7,154 nucleotides of DNA, taken from contig CASBQM010000866.1 in assembly GCA_949127645.1 (NCBI GenBank), forward strand, positions 1 through 7,154. Direction: 5' to 3'. Each line of letters starts with the position of its first letter. The first letter of the stretch is position 1. The notes beneath the pieces were generated by a model. The model ran no database searches, was not told where the DNA came from, and saw only the letters and a list, made by a program, of their open reading frames with translations. The DNA is from Synechococcales cyanobacterium PMM_0036 (GTDB lineage Bacteria > Cyanobacteriota > Cyanobacteriia > Elainellales > Elainellaceae). The translations under genes and the position numbers were made by a program. Below, piece by piece: positions 1 to 6,002 of this stretch.

Positions 1-522
1 CACCCACACCTGACGATTTTTGCCGACCGACATTTCGGAGCTTTGCGCTGGCACAATCATGGAGTCGAAAGGAGTCCAAATTGAGGTGAAATTAAGCTGC
101 TCTAGCTGCCAAGCATCACGATTGAGATCGTTTAAGAATTCGCTGTTGACTCGCATCTGGCTTGCCCCTAGATTAGGTCGCAAAAGCGCTGACCAGGTGC
201 CATTATGGGGCGAAGCTAGGGTAACGAGTCTCTGCACTTTCCGTAATCCGCCCAACCGCTGCACGTAATAGCGGCTAATGATGCCACCCATGCTATACCC
301 CACCAAATCGATCGCTTGCTCAGGAGCAAAGGTTTTTTTGACGTAAGTCGCCACTTGTTCAGCCAATCGATCTAGCCCGACATCGCCATTGTTAGGCACC
401 AGATCGATCCCGTGAACTGACCAACCTAGGTTTTTGAGAGCTGGAGTCATATTCTCAAAAATGGCGCAGGTATCATCAATTCCGTGAATCAAGACGACTG
501 GATTGTGGCGCATAGGTTGCAT
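1..522 (-). CDS. Lipase/esterase of the alpha/beta-hydrolase fold, 3' end cut by window
   Basis: The visible part is 174 codons, open at the window edge. It begins MQPMRHNPVVLIHGIDDT: a first beta strand followed by an HG oxyanion-hole motif (His13-Gly14). The nucleophile elbow GYSMGG lies at residues 75-80 with Ser77 as likely catalytic serine, followed by ASPHNGT at 103-109, typical of triacylglycerol lipase-like (LipA/PGAP1-type) hydrolases. Asp153 in TPFDSMIVP is the likely catalytic acid; the catalytic histidine should lie beyond the window. There is no signal peptide or membrane segment, so the enzyme is probably cytoplasmic and its substrate is unknown. The start is Met1 (base 522) or Met4 (base 513). 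In-frame TAA TAA lies upstream and no ATG or GTG falls between those stops and Met1; no clear Shine-Dalgarno precedes either Met. It follows the kinase gene by 144 bp on the same strand. The fold is confident, the substrate is not. Confidence 0.88.
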   Translation of the reverse strand, partial: MQPMRHNPVVLIHGIDDTCAIFENMTPALKNLGWSVHGIDLVPNNGDVGLDRLAEQVATYVKKTFAPEQAIDLVGYSMGGIISRYYVQRLGGLRKVQRLVTLASPHNGTWSALLRPNLGASQMRVNSEFLNDLNRDAWQLEQLNFTSIWTPFDSMIVPAQSSEMSVGKNRQVWV

Positions 523-666
523 AGACAGGCTGAAGGGCTTAATGAGCTTTACCGCACTTTTCTTACCGCTACTCTTTTATTACCATAGAGGGAAGCGATC
601 GCCTTTTAGGCTGCCTGTGGACAGATTTTGAAAATGCCTACGCATTAGCTCATCAATGTTTGACTG
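523..666. other. Intergenic gap between kinase stop and lipase start
   Basis: This 144-bp stretch has no coding signal on either strand. It holds one HIP1 octamer at 595-602. A short inverted repeat (AATGC / GCATT, 633-646) is too weak to call as a terminator, and no convincing -35/-10 pair was found for the lipase gene. Whether the lipase is co-transcribed with the kinase cannot be decided from sequence. Confidence 0.6.
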
Positions 667-3600
667 TTAGATATTAGTGTTCACCAACACCTCACCCTTC
701 AGCATTCGCTGAGCAGCATCTAGCAATCCTTCCTCTAGGTAGGGCTTAGTGAAGTAGCCTTTTGCCCCCAACTGCACAGCCATTTGGCGATGGCGATCGG
801 CTCCTCTAGAGGTCAGCATGGCGATCGGCAGGTGAGCCAATGTCGGATCTTTTTGGATGCGGGAAAGCAGCTCTAACCCGTCCATACGCGGCATCTCAAT
901 GTCGCAGAATACGAGGTCGCAGGGCAGACCCGATCGCAGTTTCTCCCAGGCTTCCTGCCCATCGCGGGCTTGCTCAACTCGATAGCCCACTTTGTTAAAG
1001 GTCATGGAAAGCAGCTCTCGCACTGTGATTGAGTCATCGACGATTAGCACAGTCGGCTCTGTCTTCAAGTCGGCAGGTTCAGGCGGCAGTTCATCACTCT
1101 TATCCCACAGCGAACTACCCGCCTCTCTGCGAATGCGTCCTTCAGAGAGATCAATCAGCTCTAGCACATCGGCGATCGGCATGATGCGACCATCTCCCAA
1201 CACCGTTGCTCCGGCAACCCCCACAGGTTTAGGCACGGGTCCTTCAAGCTGTTTGATCACGATTTCTTGCTCGCCCAACACCTGGTCAACTTGGAGAGCC
1301 AAGTAAGTGCCCGCGCTTCGGAGAACAACAATCGAGATAATGTCCTCTTCTTGATTGCCGCCATAGACGCTGCCTCGACCCAGCATCCGATTGTAGCCCA
1401 GTAGCGTAGAAAGCGACTGGAATGGCAGCAAGGCATCCCGCCAGTAGATGCTGGTTTTACCCTGCTCATCGGTTTGAATGCGCTCTTTGGGCACGTCTAG
1501 CATATCTTCTACGCCGTCCATGGGGAAGGCAACCCGCGCCCGATTGCTGATGCAGCACAGCGCTTTTGAAATGCTGAGGGTTAGCGGCAGCCGAATGGTG
1601 AATGTGGTGCCTTTGCCGATCGTCGAGTCAATGCTAATCACCCCGCGAATCTCATTTAGGTTGCTCCGTACCACATCTAAGCCCACGCCGCGCCCTTTCA
1701 AGTCATCTACCTGATCGGCGGTGCTAAAGCCGTGATGGAACAGCAGATCATACACATCTAAGCGAGTCATTTCTTTGGCTTCGGCTGGAGTGACTAGCCC
1801 TCGCGCTACCGCCTTAGACTTCACGTAGTCTGGGTCGATGCCGCCGCCATCGTCGCCGACGGAAATAATGGTTTGGTTGCCTTGATGAAATGCCCGAATG
1901 GTGATCTTTCCAGTGGGCGGCTTGCCCCCAGCGACCCGCACAGCCGGAATTTCGATTCCGTGCGCGACGGCGTTGTTGACTAGGTGCGTCATCGGATCAT
2001 AGAGTTGTTCTACGATCATCTTGTCAATCAGCGTATCGCGTCCTTCAATGTGTAGCTCTGACTGTTTGCCATACTTGAGGGAGTTGTCTCGTACGCCTCT
2101 GGGCAAGCGATCGGCCGTCTGGGCAAAGGGCACCATGCGCGATCGGGTCAGACCTTCCTGAAGCTGAGTCGTGATCTGCCGGAAGTTTCGAGTTACCTGG
2201 TCGCTTTCTTCTACCACAAAGTCAATGTCCGATGCCGACTCCCGCACTCGAACAATTAGCTCAATCATTTCTTGAGATAGCGTATGGAAGCCTGTGAACC
2301 GATCCATTTCCAAGGCATCAAAGCTGGCTCCCGTCGCGTGATTTGAGGACGCTGGAGCAAAGTTGCTTTGGGGCGAAAGATGGTAGCTACGGCGGTTCGA
2401 TAGGAGAGAGCTTTCGAGGAGCGATCGCTCATACAGATCTCGCATTCGCTGCCCTACGTCACTGAGCTGCTGCACCTGATATAGCAAGTTATCCAAAAAC
2501 TGGCGCAGTCGCTCTTGGGCTTGCTCCAGACTATTACGGTTCACCACCATTTCCCCGACTAGGTTGTTTAGGTTATCCAGGTGCTTGACCGAAACCCGCA
2601 TCGTCTGATCGCTCAAGACATTGCGGCGGTTGGTGCGACGGTTGGCAGAGGTTGAAGCTTGACGATTACCTCTCTGTGCTGAGGAGCCACCCAACTTTTG
2701 CTTAACATCTTCTAGAAGCTCTTCTAGATCGCCAAACTCATCTTCTACTTCAGATACCTCTGTGAATGGTGTGAGTTGATTTGTTGACGAGGAGGCGATC
2801 GCCGGAGAGGAGGCAAAATCGGATTGCTCTTCGCCCAACATGGCTTCCAGATCAGCAAAGTCATCCTCCTGTGCAGCATCTCCGTCGAGTACGGCATCTT
2901 CGAGTACGGCATCTTCGAGTACGGCATCTGAAGATGCCCCCGTGACTGCATCAAAAGCATTGTGACTAAAAGTATTGTCATCTAGCATGGCTTCCAGGTC
3001 GCCAAAGTCGTCTTCCGTCACCTCTGAGGCGATCGCTTCCGATAAGCCCAGTCCAGATAAACCCATCTCTGCGTCAGCCATTTCATCTTCAGCAGATTCA
3101 AACCCCTGAAAGTCGTCCTGTATGGAAACTTCGGGCTCTGTTGTAAAGAAGGGATCGAACTCTGTCTGATGGGCAGACTCGTTACTGGGCGTTGCATCAG
3201 CCTCTAGCGTATCGAGCAGTTCTGACGTGTCGGGAGTTTCAGAATCCAGATCTAAAGGGGCGATCGCTTCTAATTCTGAATGTGTTGCCCAGTCTAAATC
3301 TGGGTCTAAATCTGAGTCTAAATTGGGGAAGATTGACTCTGATAGCTCAGCCTCTCCGTCTAGGTCAGCATCATTGAAGCCGACAAGATTAAGGTCGGCA
3401 TCTAAAGCTTCAGGCTCATCATTATTAAGTTCGCTACTATTCGGCTCACTCTCGTCTAATTCATTTAATTCATCTAACTCATTATCATCAAAGCTGAGAT
3501 CGAACGATGAAGCCTCTGCGTCAGTAGAATTTTCTGATCCAAATATTGAATTTAAGCTGTCTAGATCTGAGCTGTCTAGTTCAAAGTTGCCTAGATCAGA

Positions 3601-5925
3601 GGTCAGATCATTCTGCCTAAAATCCTCTGAAGGAATCTCTAATTCTGGCGTTGACAGATCTAAAGAGAAAACTGACTCGTGATCATCTAGTAGATTGGAC
3701 AAGTCTGCTTCTGCTGAATGATCTGCCTCATCCGCGATCGCCTCATCAGTAGATTCACTCACAAAAAAGGGATTTAAATCATCAGATAGCTCAGCTTGAT
3801 TCGCACTATTTAAGTTAGTGGAGTCTAAGCTAACAGGATCTAAACTCACCGATGGGTTTTCAAACCAGTTGAACTCTTCAGAAGTCGTTAATTCGGCAGG
3901 TAACTCTGTCTCTAGAGGAAGGGCGATCGCGGCATCTTCCCAAGGATCGGCTGGCAACTCTAAGCGATCGATCTGCTCAGTTTCTGTAAAATTTTCTGAT
4001 GCTAGAGGATTTTCAAGGCTGCCTTCAAGACTGTTTTCAAAACTGTCTTCAAAGCTATCTTCAAATAGGGAATCAGATGTCAGCGCCTCGCCAAAAATGG
4101 CATCTAGCTCACTCAATTCAGATGAAGCTGCGTCAGTGGGCAAATCTGTGGTGGGAACATCCATGTCCAAACCTGCCAACAGATCGTCAAGATTCTCAAA
4201 TGTGCCTGCATTTCTAAAACTTACAGCCTCTCTACCCAGCAAATCTTCCTCCGATTCATAAGGTCGATCGGGAGTAGCAAACAACATATCTGCAAAATCG
4301 TCTGCAAAATCGTCTGTCTGAGACGAATCAAACTCAAGTTGCAGCTCATTGCTAGATTCTTCGATCGCCTCGAACAGGCTATCTGTGTCCGATTCGCCGC
4401 CAGTAGCATCAGACGATTCTGAAATATTGAAGGATGGAGATGGGCTATCAAGCAAGCCCGACAAGTCTTCTTCTTCAAAATCGTCTAGTTCCAGATCTTC
4501 TACACCTTCTTGATCGAACAGAGAATTAGAAAAATCACGGGATGTGCCGAGGTCTGGAGTTGCCGAAAATCGATCAGTGGCTTTATCAACTGGCTCTTCT
4601 TCCCAAGACAGCCCCAGATTGGGAACTTCACCCTCAAATAAATCTGCCAGAGAGTTTAGCTCAGCGACACTCATTTCAGAGCCCGTGTAGTCCTCCTCTT
4701 CCTGAGTAGGTAGACCAGAAGCACTCGAATTATCGCTTGCCGTCTCAGCATTGGGCGATCGCAAATCAAAATCTGTCAGTCTGTCCTGAGAATTAGACGC
4801 AGAAGCGGAAGGCTCAATTCGCGGCTGGTCTAGCTCATTCTGTGGCTCATTCTGTGGCTCATTCTGTAGCTCATTATCGAACCAACTGTCTAACAGCGGC
4901 TCTGGCAGCGGCTCTGGCAGCGGATTTGAAAAATCGGCTTCACGAAGAGTTGCTAAGGGAGTGAAATCTGCAAAGTTAGAGAACTCGTCAAACAGGGACG
5001 GTTCGTTCAAATCGCTCAGCGGTTCGGCAGCGTCAACGGCTGCTAGCAAATCATCGAAAGCAGTATCCGTGATATCCGCCACGACCTGCGGAGGCAGTAG
5101 CTCCAGCAAGGCTTGACCCGCCGCAATCTCCGCCTGATTACCCGCCAACACCTGCTCTTGAGCGCGTTTAATTTCTTTGATAATGACAGGAGCCAGGGTG
5201 CGATATGTGTTGTCAGGGTTGCCGATCGCCCCTTCAGCCATTCCCAGCAGCGTACACCAATTGGGCAAGTCGAGCTGTTCTCCGGGCTGCGACAATGTGC
5301 GGCAGATCCGCTGGAGCCGTTGACGACTGTCAGCTACATCCGCCTGTTTGAATAATTGCAGCATCTCCCGAAGCTGAGCAGGCACATCGCTTTGAAAGAT
5401 AAGCTGAAGCGCACTTTCTTCACGGGCGATCGCAGGCTGCCTGGGCGCAGGTTTTGCGGGCACGATCGGTAGCTCCAGATCTTCTGGAAGGGCGCTGCCT
5501 GCTTGGCTCACCAATAGCGTCAGGTGTTGACCGAGTTCAGCAAACACTGGCTCTACTTCAGCCATAGCTTCCTGGGCGCGATCGTCTGTCAAACCAAACG
5601 GCCCCTGCAACTGATCCACTAGCTCTTGCAGTGTGTCAAATACTCTCAAGAACAGAGACTCAAGCCGTTGGTCGATCTTAACAGGGCATTCCTTCAAGAT
5701 TTTGAAATAGTCTTCGAGTCGATGCGCCGTATGCTGAATGCTAGTTAGTCCTAGCATTGCCGCCCCACCTTTGACAGAGTGCGCAGCTCGAAACACTTCG
5801 CTCACCATTTCTGGATCGGCGATCGTGCTTTGGAGATTCAACAACCCTTGCTCAAGGGTATTGAGGTGGTCTTTTGCCTCCTCAATGAAGTAGCCCATGA
5901 TCCGCTGTTGTTGTTCCGACAGCAT
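667..5925 (-). CDS. Hybrid CheA histidine kinase with C-terminal receiver and giant acidic linker
   Basis: Chemotaxis-type kinase of 1752 aa, cytoplasmic. Domains in order: Hpt at about 1-110, phospho-acceptor His49 in AAHSVKGGAAMLG; a helical segment at about 170-285 that I do not recognise as a standard P2; an acidic linker at about 300-1074; a dimerisation-like region from RVSVKHLDNL (1110) to about 1290; an HATPase with N-box LVNNAVAHG (Asn1317, Asn1318), G1 box DDGGG (1358-1362) and G2 box GRGVG (1411-1415); a CheW-like domain at about 1454-1596; and a receiver at about 1625-1745 with Asp1630, Asp1631, acceptor Asp1675, Thr1705 and Lys1727. All key residues are present, so it should be active, autophosphorylating at His49 and passing phosphate to Asp1675 or separate regulators. 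The layout matches cyanobacterial TaxAY/PixL/PilL/HmpE-type kinases; the exact paralogue is undecided. The ATG at 5925 has a good ribosome site. The linker makes it unusually long. TAA stop. Confidence 0.96.
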   Translation of the reverse strand: MLSEQQQRIMGYFIEEAKDHLNTLEQGLLNLQSTIADPEMVSEVFRAAHSVKGGAAMLGLTSIQHTAHRLEDYFKILKECPVKIDQRLESLFLRVFDTLQELVDQLQGPFGLTDDRAQEAMAEVEPVFAELGQHLTLLVSQAGSALPEDLELPIVPAKPAPRQPAIAREESALQLIFQSDVPAQLREMLQLFKQADVADSRQRLQRICRTLSQPGEQLDLPNWCTLLGMAEGAIGNPDNTYRTLAPVIIKEIKRAQEQVLAGNQAEIAAGQALLELLPPQVVADITDTAFDDLLAAVDAAEPLSDLNEPSLFDEFSNFADFTPLATLREADFSNPLPEPLPEPLLDSWFDNELQNEPQNEPQNELDQPRIEPSASASNSQDRLTDFDLRSPNAETASDNSSASGLPTQEEEDYTGSEMSVAELNSLADLFEGEVPNLGLSWEEEPVDKATDRFSATPDLGTSRDFSNSLFDQEGVEDLELDDFEEEDLSGLLDSPSPSFNISESSDATGGESDTDSLFEAIEESSNELQLEFDSSQTDDFADDFADMLFATPDRPYESEEDLLGREAVSFRNAGTFENLDDLLAGLDMDVPTTDLPTDAASSELSELDAIFGEALTSDSLFEDSFEDSFENSLEGSLENPLASENFTETEQIDRLELPADPWEDAAIALPLETELPAELTTSEEFNWFENPSVSLDPVSLDSTNLNSANQAELSDDLNPFFVSESTDEAIADEADHSAEADLSNLLDDHESVFSLDLSTPELEIPSEDFRQNDLTSDLGNFELDSSDLDSLNSIFGSENSTDAEASSFDLSFDDNELDELNELDESEPNSSELNNDEPEALDADLNLVGFNDADLDGEAELSESIFPNLDSDLDPDLDWATHSELEAIAPLDLDSETPDTSELLDTLEADATPSNESAHQTEFDPFFTTEPEVSIQDDFQGFESAEDEMADAEMGLSGLGLSEAIASEVTEDDFGDLEAMLDDNTFSHNAFDAVTGASSDAVLEDAVLEDAVLDGDAAQEDDFADLEAMLGEEQSDFASSPAIASSSTNQLTPFTEVSEVEDEFGDLEELLEDVKQKLGGSSAQRGNRQASTSANRRTNRRNVLSDQTMRVSVKHLDNLNNLVGEMVVNRNSLEQAQERLRQFLDNLLYQVQQLSDVGQRMRDLYERSLLESSLLSNRRSYHLSPQSNFAPASSNHATGASFDALEMDRFTGFHTLSQEMIELIVRVRESASDIDFVVEESDQVTRNFRQITTQLQEGLTRSRMVPFAQTADRLPRGVRDNSLKYGKQSELHIEGRDTLIDKMIVEQLYDPMTHLVNNAVAHGIEIPAVRVAGGKPPTGKITIRAFHQGNQTIISVGDDGGGIDPDYVKSKAVARGLVTPAEAKEMTRLDVYDLLFHHGFSTADQVDDLKGRGVGLDVVRSNLNEIRGVISIDSTIGKGTTFTIRLPLTLSISKALCCISNRARVAFPMDGVEDMLDVPKERIQTDEQGKTSIYWRDALLPFQSLSTLLGYNRMLGRGSVYGGNQEEDIISIVVLRSAGTYLALQVDQVLGEQEIVIKQLEGPVPKPVGVAGATVLGDGRIMPIADVLELIDLSEGRIRREAGSSLWDKSDELPPEPADLKTEPTVLIVDDSITVRELLSMTFNKVGYRVEQARDGQEAWEKLRSGLPCDLVFCDIEMPRMDGLELLSRIQKDPTLAHLPIAMLTSRGADRHRQMAVQLGAKGYFTKPYLEEGLLDAAQRMLKGEVLVNTNI
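2713..2742 (-). repeat. DLEAML-type motif, copy 3 (DEFGDLEELL)
   Basis: Residues 1062-1071, the most diverged of three copies. It ends the linker and leads into a short basic stretch. Glu replaces the second Asp and ELL replaces AML; the pattern of one Phe and three spaced Leu/Met is kept. Confidence 0.65.
2836..2865 (-). repeat. DLEAML-type motif, copy 2 (DDFADLEAML)
   Basis: Residues 1021-1030. It differs from copy 1 by one residue (Ala for Gly), and the DNA is also nearly the same, so the two copies probably arose by internal duplication. It is followed by GEEQSDF. Confidence 0.75.
2886..2930 (-). repeat. Three tandem 15-bp units encoding DAVLE repeats
   Basis: The plus-strand unit CGAGTACGGCATCTT occurs three times head to tail; the third copy ends in G. 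On the coding strand it gives DAVLE, DAVLE, DAVLD at about residues 1000-1014. The near-perfect DNA identity points to a recent slippage or duplication event that kept the frame. It lies between DLEAML copies 1 and 2. Confidence 0.9.
2983..3012 (-). repeat. DLEAML-type motif, copy 1 (DDFGDLEAML)
   Basis: Residues 972-981 of the kinase, preceded by EVTE and followed by DDNTF. Copies 1 and 2 share the plus-strand string CATGGCTTCCAG and most of the bases after it. Confidence 0.75.
3291..3326 (-). repeat. Three imperfect 12-bp units encoding an Asp-Leu-Asp pattern
   Basis: The plus-strand units are AGTCTAAATCTG, GGTCTAAATCTG and AGTCTAAATTGG. They encode part of NLDSDLDPDLDW in the kinase linker. 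Frame is kept because the unit is a multiple of three. Confidence 0.85.
4006..4065 (-). repeat. Five degenerate 12-bp units encoding (F/L)-E-x-S
   Basis: Residues 621-640 read FEDS, FEDS, FENS, LEGS, LENP. The DNA units share a TT-GAA core but have diverged at several positions, suggesting an older expansion than the DAVLE array. Confidence 0.8.
4289..4312 (-). repeat. Two exact 12-bp units encoding DDFA repeats
   Basis: The plus-strand unit TCTGCAAAATCG occurs twice in a row and is followed by another TCTG. It encodes DDFADDFAD in the kinase linker, resembling the first half of the DDFxDLEAML motif. Confidence 0.85.
4834..4869 (-). repeat. Three 12-bp units encoding LQNE/PQNE repeats
   Basis: The plus-strand unit CTCATTCTGTGG occurs twice exactly and a third time with one change, followed by a partial fourth copy. 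It encodes LQNE, PQNE, PQNE at residues 353-364. Confidence 0.88.
4894..4923 (-). repeat. Two and a half 12-bp units encoding PLPE repeats
   Basis: The plus-strand unit CAGCGGCTCTGG occurs twice, followed by CAGCGG. It encodes PLPEPLPEPL at residues 335-344. It lies 24 bp from the PQNE array, so two separate expansions sit close together near the start of the linker. Confidence 0.88.
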
Positions 5926-5933
5926 AGCCTTGT

Positions 5934-5939
5934 TCCTCT
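5934..5939 (-). promoter_or_regulatory. Shine-Dalgarno site of the kinase gene
   Basis: On the coding strand the sequence is AGAGGA, separated by 8 bases from the ATG at 5925-5923. This fixes the kinase start at MLSEQQQR; the next in-frame Met (Met10) lies inside the first Hpt helix. Confidence 0.8.
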
Positions 5940-5950
5940 GTGATGATGGT

Positions 5951-5962
5951 GGGCGATCGCCC
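5951..5962. repeat. Extended HIP1 palindrome GGGCGATCGCCC
   Basis: A perfect 12-bp palindrome centred on the HIP1 octamer, in the gap between receptor and kinase. It is not followed by a T-run on either strand, so it is not a terminator. HIP1 is a widespread cyanobacterial repeat with no settled function. Confidence 0.85.
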
Positions 5963-6002
5963 TTAGCTAAAAGTTACCCAACTAAACTCAATAATCTACG
6001 CG

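Larger units (their letters stand above)
2704..5028 (-). other. Acidic low-complexity linker of the kinase (residues ~300-1074)
   Basis: About 775 residues dominated by Asp, Glu, Ser, Leu, Asn and Phe, separating the phospho-donor part from the catalytic core. I see one lysine (in PVDKATD) and no cysteine before VKQKLG at 1074-1079. It contains in-frame tandem repeats and recurring short acidic-hydrophobic motifs. It is probably disordered, with short helices at the motifs. The reading frame stays open throughout and both flanking domains are intact, so I read it as real coding sequence and not a frameshift product. Boundaries are approximate. Confidence 0.85.
5926..6002. other. 77-bp gap between receptor and kinase genes
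   Basis: This short spacer carries the kinase ribosome binding site and an extended HIP1 palindrome. It has no T-run hairpin that would stop transcription and no good promoter pair, which fits co-transcription of receptor and kinase. The operon is inferred from spacing, strand and shared function. Confidence 0.6.

Noticed and set aside
20..268. Plus-strand open frame of 82 codons
   Set aside because: It lies antisense to the lipase, whose catalytic motifs are clear on the minus strand.
633..646. Inverted repeat AATGC-CTAC-GCATT after the kinase stop, as a possible terminator
   Set aside because: The stem is only 5 bp and AT-rich, and the run after it on the minus strand is just a few T. Too weak to call.
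2886..2930. Short direct repeats considered as a CRISPR array
   Set aside because: The units are 15 bp, adjacent without spacers, and in frame within a coding sequence.
2745..2981. Minus-strand frame of 78 codons with a repeated MPYSK pattern
   Set aside because: It is the 15-bp DAVLE array read in another frame of the kinase gene, not a separate peptide gene.
3227..3682. Plus-strand open frame of 151 codons, very Ser/Leu-rich
   Set aside because: It is antisense to the acidic linker; Asp/Ser/Leu codons read backwards give Ser/Leu/Arg-rich frames with few stops. The minus-strand frame is continuous with real domains on both sides.
3818..4261. Plus-strand open frame of 147 codons
   Set aside because: Same compositional mirror of the linker; it has no recognisable domain and no good ribosome site.
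5962..5995. TTGAGT as a possible -35 box upstream of the kinase
   Set aside because: No -10-like hexamer at a 16-18 bp distance; TAACTT is only 9 bp away. An internal promoter is not supported.
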